A stretch of DNA of 12,282 nucleotides from Stenotrophomonas maltophilia (GTDB lineage Bacteria > Pseudomonadota > Gammaproteobacteria > Xanthomonadales > Xanthomonadaceae). The translations under genes were made by a program, and so were the position numbers. The notes beneath the pieces are model-generated. The model had not been told where the DNA came from. It saw only the letters and a list, made by a program, of their open reading frames with translations, and made no database searches. The number at the start of each line of letters is the position of its first letter. The first letter of the stretch is position 1. Positions 1-7,302 of this stretch are shown one piece after another. The stretch is from positions 892 to 13,173 of the forward strand of contig DJBL01000118.1 in the NCBI GenBank assembly GCA_002435595.1. The letters run 5' to 3'.

Positions 1-19
1 GACCAACGGTCGGCTCTAC
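1..19. repeat. Partial SMAG (REP-like GTAG palindrome), cut by window edge
   Basis: Read on the minus strand, this stretch begins GTAGAGCCGACC, then a short GTT loop, then GGTC. That is the head and most of the stem of a GTAG-type palindrome; the rest of the second arm would lie outside the window. The same GTAGAGCC head is present in the complete copy at 4899-4925. The TAG of the GTAG tetranucleotide is also the stop codon of the DUF72 gene. SMAG elements of this form are known from Stenotrophomonas maltophilia; assigning this fragment to that family is inference from the head and stem. Confidence 0.6.
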
Positions 20-834
20 GTGGCGCCTACGCGGGCCAACTGGTCGCGCAGCGCCATCGCCGCGCCGGGATTGCGCTGCTTGGCCGCGCCGATGAACAGC
101 ATGTACACCTCGCGCGCGCCGCCGGACGGGGCCTGGGCCGCCACGTGCGGCAGGTCGGGGTTGTCCTCGCCGCGGGCCCAGCGCATGGCACGCAGGCACC
201 ACTGTTCCAGCGCCCGCTCCGGGTAGCCGGCGCGCAGGTTGGCGCGCGCATGCATCAGCCGCGCGTAGACAAAATCCGCGGTCGGATCGGCGAAGCTGGG
301 GTAGTCGTTGGAGCCGCTGAACACCAGCGCCACGTTGTGCGCCCGCGCCACGCTCACCAGGTCCGGCGTCCACGCGGCGGGGTTGCGCACTTCCAGTGCA
401 TGCTGCAGCCGGCGCCCGTCGGCCCGCCGCGGCAGCGCCTGCAGGAAGGCGTCGAACTCCACGGCGGTGGCCGGATGGGTGTCGCCGAACTGCCACACCA
501 GCGGGCCCAGCCGATCGCCCAACGCCACGATGCCCTCCACGAACGCCTCCACCCGCGTGCCGACGTTGGACAGGTCGTGGGTCTGGGTGATGGTGCGCGG
601 CGCCTTGACTGAAAAACGGAAGCCCGGTGGGGTCTGGTCGCGCCACTGCGTGTAGATGGCCGGCTTCTGCGCCCGGTAGAAGGTGCTGTTGATTTCGATG
701 CAGCCCAGGGCGCGGCTGGCGTGGGCCAGTTCCTCGCGTTGCGGCAACCCGACCGGGTAGAACGTGCCCGCGCGCCAGGCCGGGAACACCCAGCCGCCGA
801 TGCCGGTGCGGATACGCCCGGGCGCCGTCGTCAT
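16..834 (-). CDS. DUF72 family protein (YecE-like)
   Basis: A 272-residue protein of the DUF72/YecE family, a TIM-barrel-like family of unknown enzymatic role. Visible hallmarks are the N-terminal GIGGW segment (residues 11-15) leading into FPAWRAGTFYP, EINSTFYR (47-54), FRFSVKAPR (72-80) and HALEVRN (145-151). The length is normal for the family. The open frame continues upstream to 1248, but the ATG at 834 is chosen because homology starts there and because it overlaps the TGA of the upstream VOC gene as ATGA (831-834), implying translational coupling. The stop codon TAG (16-18) lies in the GTAG head of a SMAG repeat. No signal peptide is seen, so the protein is cytoplasmic. The family call is firm; the biochemical role is unknown, and nothing here links it to the VOC protein beyond co-transcription. 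Confidence 0.9.
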   Translation of the reverse strand: MTTAPGRIRTGIGGWVFPAWRAGTFYPVGLPQREELAHASRALGCIEINSTFYRAQKPAIYTQWRDQTPPGFRFSVKAPRTITQTHDLSNVGTRVEAFVEGIVALGDRLGPLVWQFGDTHPATAVEFDAFLQALPRRADGRRLQHALEVRNPAAWTPDLVSVARAHNVALVFSGSNDYPSFADPTADFVYARLMHARANLRAGYPERALEQWCLRAMRWARGEDNPDLPHVAAQAPSGGAREVYMLFIGAAKQRNPGAAMALRDQLARVGAT

Positions 835-1271
835 GCGCCGCCCGCGTGGGCGCGCCACGGGTCGTAACTGCCGAACCACCACAGATACCCTTCCAGGTCG
901 CGGCAGGCGTAGCCACGGCCGCCGTAGGCCTGGTCGGCGATGTCCATCACCACCTGCGCCCCGGCGGCCACCGCGCGCGCGTAATGCGCATCCGGGTCGG
1001 CCACGATCACGCAGGCGCTCTGGGTCTGGCGGCCGCCCACCTCGTCGGGGTGCACGCTGTGGCGGCCCCACTGGCTGGCGTTGTCCACCGATCCCAGCAT
1101 CACCATGCCGGGGCCGTACACCAGCTGGGCATGGTGGACGACCTCGCCTTCGGCATACACCGCCTGTGCCTGGAAGCCGAAGGCGCGCTCCAGCCAGGCG
1201 ATGGCGGCATGCGCGTCGCGGTAGCGCAGGCAGGGGATGACGGTGCAAACGGTATCGGCAGGCGCGGTCAT
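831..1271 (-). CDS. VOC family protein (glyoxalase/bleomycin-resistance-like)
   Basis: A 146-residue cytoplasmic protein of the vicinal-oxygen-chelate superfamily, closest in style to glyoxalase/PhnB-like members. The N-terminal beta-alpha module reads VIPCLRYRDAHAAIAWLERAFGF (an 'arm' starting near residue 11). It is followed by HHAQL (46-50), YGPGMVMLGS, and a C-terminal RDLEGYLWWFGSYDPW (124-139). His47 and Glu127 sit where metal ligands often fall in the fold, but which of them actually bind metal cannot be told from sequence. The ATG at 1271 is chosen over the longer frame to 1556 because a GGAG lies about 7 nt upstream and the VOC fold begins immediately. The gene overlaps DUF72 by ATGA downstream and is divergent from the serine hydrolase. 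Substrate is unknown; antibiotic resistance should not be assumed. Confidence 0.88.
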   Translation of the reverse strand: MTAPADTVCTVIPCLRYRDAHAAIAWLERAFGFQAQAVYAEGEVVHHAQLVYGPGMVMLGSVDNASQWGRHSVHPDEVGGRQTQSACVIVADPDAHYARAVAAGAQVVMDIADQAYGGRGYACRDLEGYLWWFGSYDPWRAHAGGA

Positions 1272-1404
1272 GCAGGTCTCCGGAGCGGGCCTCCTTCTGG
1301 CACAGGCGAGCCTGCCGGGGGCCGCGTTACCATCGTGCGAAACCCGGCGCGCCGGGCCCGCAGCGGCCCTCAACGCCCTCGCGACATGTACCTGGAGACA
1401 CTGT
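1272..1404. other. Divergent intergenic region, VOC / serine hydrolase
   Basis: This 133-bp region must hold the promoters for both the VOC-DUF72 pair (leftward) and the serine hydrolase (rightward). I could not identify a convincing -35/-10 pair for either. It contains a perfect 14-bp palindrome, CCCGGCGCGCCGGG, at 1343-1356, which could be an operator or simply the product of extreme GC content. A GGAG at 1394-1397 is placed correctly to serve a TTG start at 1405. Confidence 0.5.
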
Positions 1405-2982
1405 TTGAACACATCCTGGATCGGAGGCGTCGTGCTGTTGGCATGCGCACCTTTGGCGTCGGCGGCGGTGCCGGCGGAACTGCAGCGGCTGGACGCCACC
1501 GTGGAACGCGTGCGCAGCCAGTTTGACGTGCCCGGCATCGCCGTGGCGGTGGTCAAGGACGGGCAGGTGGTGCTCGAACGCGGCTATGGCGTGCGCGAGC
1601 TGGGCAAGCCGGCGCCGGTGCAGGCCGACACGCTGTTTGCCATCGCCTCCAACACCAAGGCGTTCACCGCCACCTCGCTGAACCTGCTGGCCGAGCAGGG
1701 CAAGCTGAAGATGGACGACCGGGTGATCGACCACCTGCCCGGCTTCCGCATGTCCGATGCCTACGTCACCGGCGAGATGCGCATCCGCGACCTGCTGTCG
1801 CATCGCAGCGGGCTCAGCCTGGGGGCAGGGGACCTGTTGTTCTGGCCGACCACCTCCTACACCAACCAGGAGGTCGTGCAACGCCTGGCCAAGGTGCCGC
1901 TGAAGGCCGGCTTCCGCGACCGCTACGCCTACGACAACATCCTCTACGCGGTGGCCCAGCAGGTGATCGAGCAGGTCTCCGGGCAGTCCTACGCCGCCTT
2001 CCTGCAGCAGCACATCTTCACGCCCGTGGGCATGACCGGCACCCGCTACAACGCCGACCACCTGCTGCCCGGCGACAACGCCGCGGTGGGCCACGCCAAG
2101 TACGACTTCTCCACGCTGCGCACGGTCGCGCCGCTGACCTGGTCCAACAATGCCGGTGCCGGTGGCATCTACTCCAGCGTGCATGACATGGCGCGCTGGA
2201 TGAACGTGCAACTGGCCCAGGGCAGACTTGAAAACGGGCAGGCCCTGTTCAGCGCCAAGAGCCAGCAGGGCATGTGGCAGATGATCACCCCGCAGGTGGT
2301 GGCCGAGCCCAGCGTGCCGCAACTGGCCGCCGCGCGCCCCAACTTCGCCGGCTATGGCGAGGGCTGGAGCCTGAGCGACTACCGCGGCCAGAAGCTGGTC
2401 TGGCACACCGGTGGCTGGCCGGGCATGGTCTCGCGCGTGACCCTGGTGCCCGAGCAGAAGCTGGGCATCGTGGTGCTGACCAACCAGGAGGTGGGCGCCG
2501 CCTTCAATGCGATCACCATGGACGTGCTCGATGCCTACCTGCAGGCGCCGCAGACCGACTGGGTCGGGGCCTACGCAGCAGCGGTGGCCAAGGCGCAGGA
2601 CAAGGCCGACGAGGGCTGGGCCAGGCACCAGGCCGCGCGCGACACCCGCTCCCGCCCGTCGTTGCCGCTGGCGGCCTACGCCGGCGGTTACCGCGACGGC
2701 TGGTACGGCGATGTGTTCGTCGAACAGCAGGGCGGCAAGCTGCGCCTGCGCTTTGGCCGTACCGCCCAGTTGGTCGGCACGCTGGAGCACTGGCAGCACG
2801 ACACCTTCCTGGTGCGCTGGGACGATCGCTCGCTCAACGCCGATGCGTTCGTGAACTTCAGCCTGGACCCGGATGGCAAGGTGCGCGAGGTGCGCATGCA
2901 GGCGGTCTCATCGCTGACCGACTTCAGCTTCGATTTCCAGGATCTGCTGCTGCTGCCGATCGCGGCCGAGGCCAAGGGCTGA
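1405..2982 (+). CDS. Exported serine hydrolase, beta-lactamase class C fold with C-terminal DUF3471-like domain
   Basis: A 525-residue serine hydrolase of the beta-lactamase/penicillin-binding-protein family (PF00144 type). The acylation motif is SNTK (Ser82-Lys85), the second motif is YDN (176-178) and the third is HTG (334-336). These are the expected SxxK, YxN and [HK]TG triad, so the enzyme should be active as an esterase, D-amino peptidase or similar. After residue ~415 comes a beta-rich tail (LPLAAYAGGYRDGWYGDV...) typical of DUF3471. The N-terminus VVLLACAPLASAA is a signal peptide; LLAC (Cys14) could also be read as a lipobox, so periplasmic secretion and lipoprotein are both possible. 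The start is uncertain: TTG 1405 has GGAG at 7 nt, while GTG 1432 has GGAGG at only 4 nt. The ATG at 1237 lies inside the VOC gene and is unlikely. Substrate is unknown; this family is not generally a resistance beta-lactamase. Confidence 0.88.
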   Translation: MNTSWIGGVVLLACAPLASAAVPAELQRLDATVERVRSQFDVPGIAVAVVKDGQVVLERGYGVRELGKPAPVQADTLFAIASNTKAFTATSLNLLAEQGKLKMDDRVIDHLPGFRMSDAYVTGEMRIRDLLSHRSGLSLGAGDLLFWPTTSYTNQEVVQRLAKVPLKAGFRDRYAYDNILYAVAQQVIEQVSGQSYAAFLQQHIFTPVGMTGTRYNADHLLPGDNAAVGHAKYDFSTLRTVAPLTWSNNAGAGGIYSSVHDMARWMNVQLAQGRLENGQALFSAKSQQGMWQMITPQVVAEPSVPQLAAARPNFAGYGEGWSLSDYRGQKLVWHTGGWPGMVSRVTLVPEQKLGIVVLTNQEVGAAFNAITMDVLDAYLQAPQTDWVGAYAAAVAKAQDKADEGWARHQAARDTRSRPSLPLAAYAGGYRDGWYGDVFVEQQGGKLRLRFGRTAQLVGTLEHWQHDTFLVRWDDRSLNADAFVNFSLDPDGKVREVRMQAVSSLTDFSFDFQDLLLLPIAAEAKG

Positions 2983-3020
2983 ACCGCATGCGCGGCGTGA
3001 GCCGCAGGTAAAGGCACCAC

Positions 3021-3050
3021 GCAGGCCGCGATGGGATAATCGCGGCCTGC
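3021..3050 (+). terminator. Rho-independent terminator after the serine hydrolase
   Basis: A perfect 12-bp stem, GCAGGCCGCGAT (3021-3032) with ATCGCGGCCTGC (3039-3050), has a 6-nt loop GGGATA and is followed by TTTGCTT. It starts 38 bp after the serine hydrolase stop and ends 19 bp before the ABC transporter ATG. It should largely separate the two transcripts. Confidence 0.75.
3035..3040 (+). promoter_or_regulatory. Possible -10 box for the ABC transporter, inside the terminator hairpin
   Basis: GATAAT lies in the loop and right arm of the terminator, 29 bp before the ABC start codon. It matches five of six bases of the sigma-70 -10 consensus, in a region otherwise poor in A/T. I see no good -35 at 17 bp spacing, so the call rests on the -10 alone. 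Confidence 0.35.
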
Positions 3051-3069
3051 TTTGCTTCGGGGTAAGGGA

Positions 3070-4902
3070 ATGTTCCGCTGGTTCGAATCGTTGATTCCGG
3101 TTTTTCCGCCCATCGACGGGCGCATGCCGCCGCGCAAGGTCGTACCGTTCTATATCCACTACCTGCGCCCGGTCTGGCCGGTGCTGCTGGCCACGCTGAT
3201 CGCCGGCCTGCTGCTGGCGCTGGTGGAAGTGGCGATGTTCGACTTCCTCGGCCGCATCGTGGACATGGTGGCCGAACAGCCCGATGCCGGCTTCTTTGCC
3301 CGGCACGCCGATACGCTGCTGTGGATGGCGGCGATCACCGTGGTGGCGCGACCGGTCCTGGTCGGCCTGCACAACCTGCTGGTCAACCAGGCCATCGTGC
3401 CCGGGCTGAGCAACCGCTCGCGCTGGTTGATGCACAACTACGTGGTGCGCCAGAGCCTGAGCTTCTTCCAGAACGATTTCGCCGGCAGCATGGCCAACCG
3501 CGTCATGCAGACGGGCACCTCGCTGCGCGAATCGGCGGTGCAGATGGTCGACTCGCTCTGGTACATCGTGGTCTACACCGGCACCGCGCTGTACCTGTTC
3601 GCGCAGGCCGACTGGCGCCTGATGATCCCGCTGGTGCTGTGGCTGGCCGCCTACGTAGTGATCATGTGGTACTTCGTGCCACGCGCCAAGGAGCGGGCGT
3701 GGATCGCCTCGGAGGCGCGCTCCAAGGCGATGGGCCGGATCGTCGATGGCTACACCAACATCCCCACGCTCAAGCTGTTTGCCCACGGCGGGCGCGAGCA
3801 GGCCTACGTGGCCGAGGCCATCGAAGAGCTGGCGGTCAAGCACCGGCGCCAGACCCGGGTGACCACCGGCATGGACCTGACCATCGCGATCGTCAACGGC
3901 TTCCTGATCGCCGGTACCTGCGGCCTGGCGCTGTGGCTGTGGAATGGCGGGCACATCAGCGTGGGCGCCATCACCCTGGCCACGGGTCTGGTGATCCGCA
4001 TCCACAACATGTCCGGCTGGATCATGTGGACCATCAACGGGATCTTCGAGGACATCGGCACGGTGCAGGACGGCATCACCACCATTTCCCAGCCGTTGAC
4101 CGTGCAGGACCGCGACGACGCAACCGCGCTGCAGGTAACCCGCGGCGGCGTGCATTTCGACCACATCCATTTCCACTACGGCAAGAGCGGCGGGGTGATT
4201 GCCGGGCTGGACCTGGTGGTGAAGCCGGGCGAGAAGATCGGCCTGGTCGGCCCGTCGGGTGCCGGCAAGTCGACGTTGGTGAACGTGCTGCTGCGGCTGT
4301 ATGACCTGGAAAGCGGGCAGATCCGCATCGACAGTCAGGACATCGCCAGCGTCACCCAGGAAAGCCTGCGCCGGCAGATCGGCGTGGTGACCCAGGACAC
4401 GTCATTGCTGCATCGTTCCATCCGCGACAACCTGCTGTACGGTCGCCCCGACGCCACCGATGCGCAGCTGCGCGCGGCCGTAGCCAAGGCGCGTGCGGAA
4501 GCGTTCATCGACACCCTGCGTGATGGCGAAGGCCGCCAGGGCTACGATGCGCACGTGGGCGAGCGCGGGGTGAAACTGTCCGGTGGCCAGCGCCAGCGCA
4601 TCGCGATCGCGCGGGTGCTGCTCAAGGACGCGCCGATCCTGGTGCTGGACGAGGCGACCTCGGCACTGGACTCGGAAGTGGAAGCAGCCATCCAGGACAA
4701 TCTGGACGAGCTGATGGCCGGCAAGACCGTGATTGCCATTGCACACCGGCTGTCTACCATCGCGCGCATGGACCGGCTGGTGGTGATGGACCAGGGACGG
4801 ATCGTCGAAACCGGCACGCATGCCGAGTTGATCGCCGCTGGCGGGTTGTACGCGCGGTTGTGGGCGCGGCAGACCGGTGGGTTCGTGGCCGCCGACGCGT
4901 AG
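3070..4902 (+). CDS. ABC exporter half-transporter (fused membrane and ATP-binding domains)
   Basis: A 610-residue type I exporter half-transporter. Membrane segments are seen near residues 37-57, 80-104, 162-202 (two helices) and 270-312 (two helices), giving the usual six. The nucleotide-binding domain has Walker A GPSGAGKST (394-402), Q-loop Gln442, signature LSGGQ (503-507), Walker B ILVLDE (523-528, catalytic Glu528) and H-loop His559, so it should be a competent ATPase. It likely works as a homodimer in the inner membrane. The ATG at 3070 is chosen over the TTG at 3052 because of the adjacent AAGGGA/GGGG purine stretch and because it leaves room after the terminator. No periplasmic adaptor, outer-membrane channel or partner half-transporter lies alongside, so the substrate (lipid, peptide or drug) cannot be told. 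The stop TAG is part of a SMAG palindrome. Confidence 0.92.
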   Translation: MFRWFESLIPVFPPIDGRMPPRKVVPFYIHYLRPVWPVLLATLIAGLLLALVEVAMFDFLGRIVDMVAEQPDAGFFARHADTLLWMAAITVVARPVLVGLHNLLVNQAIVPGLSNRSRWLMHNYVVRQSLSFFQNDFAGSMANRVMQTGTSLRESAVQMVDSLWYIVVYTGTALYLFAQADWRLMIPLVLWLAAYVVIMWYFVPRAKERAWIASEARSKAMGRIVDGYTNIPTLKLFAHGGREQAYVAEAIEELAVKHRRQTRVTTGMDLTIAIVNGFLIAGTCGLALWLWNGGHISVGAITLATGLVIRIHNMSGWIMWTINGIFEDIGTVQDGITTISQPLTVQDRDDATALQVTRGGVHFDHIHFHYGKSGGVIAGLDLVVKPGEKIGLVGPSGAGKSTLVNVLLRLYDLESGQIRIDSQDIASVTQESLRRQIGVVTQDTSLLHRSIRDNLLYGRPDATDAQLRAAVAKARAEAFIDTLRDGEGRQGYDAHVGERGVKLSGGQRQRIAIARVLLKDAPILVLDEATSALDSEVEAAIQDNLDELMAGKTVIAIAHRLSTIARMDRLVVMDQGRIVETGTHAELIAAGGLYARLWARQTGGFVAADA

Positions 4903-4928
4903 AGCCGGGCTCTACCCGGCTCTACGCG
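4896..4928. repeat. SMAG (GTAG) palindromic REP element
   Basis: A perfect 14-bp stem (4896-4909 with 4915-4928) encloses a 5-nt loop, CTCTA. The core arm GTAGAGCCGGG starts at 4899 and its complement ends in CTAC at 4925. It carries the GTAG head seen in Stenotrophomonas SMAG repeats. TAG at 4900-4902 is the stop codon of the ABC transporter. The hairpin may act as a transcript-end stabiliser, but there is no T-tract on the plus strand. Confidence 0.8.
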
Positions 4929-4979
4929 CCACCGCAACGCCCACGGCAAACGCCATGCGCGCCCCGTAACCCAAAGAAA

Positions 4980-5007
4980 AAACGGCCCGGTTCGCACCGG
5001 GCCGTTT
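4980..5007 (-). terminator. Rho-independent terminator of the DUF885 gene
   Basis: A perfect 12-bp stem (4980-4991 with 4996-5007) has a 4-nt loop. Read on the minus strand, the stem ends in a run of six T and then CTTT, a canonical intrinsic terminator. It starts 28 bp after the DUF885 stop at 5036. On the plus strand it is followed by only TTT overlapping the stem, so it is weaker for the ABC transcript. Confidence 0.85.
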
Positions 5008-5035
5008 GCCTGTCCAGCGAGGAACCCGGCAGTAC

Positions 5036-6844
5036 TTACTCGATCGGCTGGTCCAGCATCAGCTGGCGCGCGAAGCGCACCGGCGGGGCGCCGTAGGACA
5101 GCATCTGGTCGTGGTAGGCCTTCAGGTTGAACTTCGCGCCCTGCTTGTCCTGCACGGCCTTGCGGGTGTCGAAGTGTTCCTGCGCACCGACGAAGTAGGT
5201 CGGCAGCTGCGCCGAGGTCAGCTGCGCGCGCACCCACTTGCCCGAGGCTTCGCTCTCCTGCTGGAAGGCGTCGTGGGTCATCAGGTGCATCGCCTGCTCG
5301 CGGCTCCAGTTGTCCACGTGCACGCCCTGGTCGAGGATCGCGTTGGAAATGGTGCGCAGGTAGAACTTCAGCTGCACCAGGTGGAACAGCGGGTCGTTGT
5401 CCAGGTAGCCCTGCTCCTGCATCATCCGCTCGGTGTACACCGCCCAGCCTTCGGCAAACAGGCCCGAACGCAGCACCGCACGCAGCGTGGAGGGGAACTT
5501 GCCCGAATGCCAGCCTTCCAGGTAATGGCCCGGGGTGCCTTCATGGATGCTCAGCAGGTGGATCATGCGGCTGTTGTATTCGCGCAGGAACGAGTCGACC
5601 TGCTTGTCGTTCCAGTCGTCGGGAATCGGCGAGACCGCGTAGAACGTCTTCAGGTTCTTGTCCAGCGGGCCCGGCGAATCGCAGTAGGCCACGGCCACGC
5701 CGCGCTGGAATTCGGGCATCAGGATGATGTCCACCGGCGAATCGGGCAGGGTCATCAGGTCATGCTTGCGCACGAACTCGGTGGACTGGGCCAGCGCCGC
5801 CTTGGCATCGTCGACCACCTTGTCGCGCGCCGGCTTGTCGGCGTAGGCCAGTTCCAGCGCCGCTTCAATCGCCGCCTGCTGCTGTTCGTCGCTCGGGTTG
5901 GCCGGCAGTGCCGGGGCACCGGGCTTGTCCTTGAGCACGGTCTGCGCGATGCCGTACATGTCCTGGCGCACGCGCTTGAGTTCGGCGCGTGCACGCTCGC
6001 CGATCTCGGCGCGCGACAGCGAGGAGTTCAGCGCGAACTTCAGCTTCTGGTCGTACAGCTCCGCACCGATGCGGAAGTCGCCCTTGGCGTTGGGCACCAG
6101 GGTCTTGTCCAGCCAGGTCTGCTGTTCGTCGACGGCCTTCTTCAGGCCATCGATGGCTGCCTGCAGGCGCTTGCCGTCTTCGGCCGGCAGTTCGCCGATG
6201 TGCGGGGTGATGAAGGTATCAACGATGCTCAGGATGCCGCGGTTCTGCTTGGCCACCGTCTCGGCATGGATCTTCGGCACGCGGGCCGGGTCCAGGTTCT
6301 CGCGGGCCTGGGCGAAGATCTGCGGCAGCTTCTCCATGCGTGCGGTGGCCGACTTCAGGCGCTCGGGCAGCGGTGCGAACTCGCGTGCCATCAGGCCGTA
6401 GATCGCGCTGCCGGCGACGCCGTTGTAGATCTGCGGGTCCCACCTGGAGGACTGCAGCACCTCGGCGCTCCAGATCTCGGACTGCAGCTGGTTGCGCAGG
6501 ATCGCCGCGTCCACCTGGTTCTCGCGCGAGAGCTTGCTGATGTCGATGCGGTCCAGGTCGGCGACAAGGCCCTTGTAGGCCGTCAGCATCTTCTGCTGGC
6601 CGGCGGCGCTGAGGTCGTCGATTTCGGCATCGTAGCGGTGGTCGCCGATCTGGGTGGCGCTGATCGGCGACAGCTGCATCCAGGTGTCCAGGGCGCGCTT
6701 GGAGAGATCGGCGAAAGCGGTGTCCACGGCCGCGTCGCCAGCGCTGGCGGGCGCGGTGGTACCGGTCGGGGCGGTCGGGGCATCGGCCTGCTGGCAACCG
6801 CCAAGGGCGGCGATCAGGGCGAGGGCGAGGAGATGCTGGCGCAT
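5036..6844 (-). CDS. DUF885 family lipoprotein, putative metal-dependent hydrolase
   Basis: A 602-residue DUF885-family protein. The N-terminus MRQHLLALALIAALGGC is a lipoprotein signal with lipobox LGGC; Cys17 would be lipidated, followed by an Ala/Thr/Pro/Gly linker to about residue 38. The family hallmark HEGTPGH (434-440) is intact, as is the downstream EGWAVYTE (from Glu465). These resemble the metal-binding arrangement of zinc peptidases, so a periplasmic or outer-membrane peptidase-like activity is plausible, but no substrate can be named. The length is usual for the family. The start at 6844 has AGGA about 8 nt upstream. The gene stands alone on its strand, bounded by its own terminator, and is divergent from the GFA gene. 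Confidence 0.88.
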   Translation of the reverse strand: MRQHLLALALIAALGGCQQADAPTAPTGTTAPASAGDAAVDTAFADLSKRALDTWMQLSPISATQIGDHRYDAEIDDLSAAGQQKMLTAYKGLVADLDRIDISKLSRENQVDAAILRNQLQSEIWSAEVLQSSRWDPQIYNGVAGSAIYGLMAREFAPLPERLKSATARMEKLPQIFAQARENLDPARVPKIHAETVAKQNRGILSIVDTFITPHIGELPAEDGKRLQAAIDGLKKAVDEQQTWLDKTLVPNAKGDFRIGAELYDQKLKFALNSSLSRAEIGERARAELKRVRQDMYGIAQTVLKDKPGAPALPANPSDEQQQAAIEAALELAYADKPARDKVVDDAKAALAQSTEFVRKHDLMTLPDSPVDIILMPEFQRGVAVAYCDSPGPLDKNLKTFYAVSPIPDDWNDKQVDSFLREYNSRMIHLLSIHEGTPGHYLEGWHSGKFPSTLRAVLRSGLFAEGWAVYTERMMQEQGYLDNDPLFHLVQLKFYLRTISNAILDQGVHVDNWSREQAMHLMTHDAFQQESEASGKWVRAQLTSAQLPTYFVGAQEHFDTRKAVQDKQGAKFNLKAYHDQMLSYGAPPVRFARQLMLDQPIE

Positions 6845-6873
6845 CGGCGATCCTGTGCTGTGGTCAATCCCCG

Positions 6874-6879
6874 AGCATA
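6874..6879 (-). promoter_or_regulatory. Possible -10 box of the DUF885 gene
   Basis: On the minus strand this reads TATGCT, matching four of six bases of the -10 consensus, 29 bp before the start codon. No clear -35 element is seen at the right distance, so this is weak. Confidence 0.25.
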
Positions 6880-6945
6880 GGCGGCCCGGCCCGATCCTGC
6901 CCGTGCCATTGGATTACCATGGCCCTTTCCCCGGGAGGGTGCGCC

Positions 6946-7302
6946 ATGCAGTACGAAGGGAGCTGTCATTGCGGACAGATCGCATTCGTGGTCGAGGCCG
7001 CCGAGCCGATCGCCGAGGCGCTGGACTGCAACTGTTCGCTGTGCCGTCGGCGCGGCGGCCTGCTCTGGTTCGGGCCGCGCGAGGCGCTGCGGCTGACGAC
7101 CGATCCGGCCGACGTGGCCACCTACCAGTTCCACCAGCACCATCTGCAGCACCACTACTGCCGCACCTGCGGGATTGCCCCGTTCAGCGAAGGCGTGGAC
7201 CCGCGCAGTGGAAGCAGGATGGTGGCGGTCAACGTACGGTGCCTGCCCGGGGTGGACCTGGACGGGCTCACGATCAATCGCTACGACGGAGCAAGCAGAT
7301 AA
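6946..7302 (+). CDS. GFA family zinc-binding protein
   Basis: A 118-residue GFA-family protein (glutathione-dependent formaldehyde-activating / CENP-V fold). The zinc-ligand cysteines are all present: C7-H-C9, C28-N-C30-S-L-C33 and C72-R-T-C75. The last pair sits in the family's typical HHYCRTCGI-PF setting. It is cytoplasmic, with no signal peptide. The ATG at 6946 has a very good GGGAGG at 7 nt; the upstream ATG at 6919 lacks this. Although the family name refers to formaldehyde and glutathione, most bacterial members have no proven activity, so the role here is open. Its TAA stop shares its last base with the ATG of the DUF4349 gene (TAATG), suggesting one operon and translational coupling. 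Confidence 0.9.
   Translation: MQYEGSCHCGQIAFVVEAAEPIAEALDCNCSLCRRRGGLLWFGPREALRLTTDPADVATYQFHQHHLQHHYCRTCGIAPFSEGVDPRSGSRMVAVNVRCLPGVDLDGLTINRYDGASR

Noticed and set aside
835..1248. N-terminal extension of the DUF72 gene
   Set aside because: The extra 138 residues are Arg/Gly/Pro-rich and lie over the VOC gene in another frame; the ATGA overlap marks the true start.
1327..2799. 490-codon open frame antisense to the serine hydrolase
   Set aside because: The plus-strand frame has intact SNTK, YDN and HTG motifs. The antisense product is His/Gly/Val-rich with no domain, a known artefact of GC-rich codon bias.
1237..2982. Serine hydrolase as an antibiotic-resistance beta-lactamase
   Set aside because: The SxxK/YxN/HTG motifs are shared by many esterases and peptidases, and the DUF3471-like tail and 525-residue length do not fit AmpC-type enzymes.
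5006..6880. 624-codon open frame antisense to the DUF885 gene
   Set aside because: It is longer than the real gene but composed of low-complexity Arg/Val/Leu/His-rich sequence with no recognisable motif. The minus strand has a lipobox, HEGTPGH and a terminator.
6654..7301. N-terminal extension of the DUF4349 gene through DUF885 and GFA
   Set aside because: The extension crosses two other real genes; the lipoprotein signal begins exactly at the ATG at 7302.
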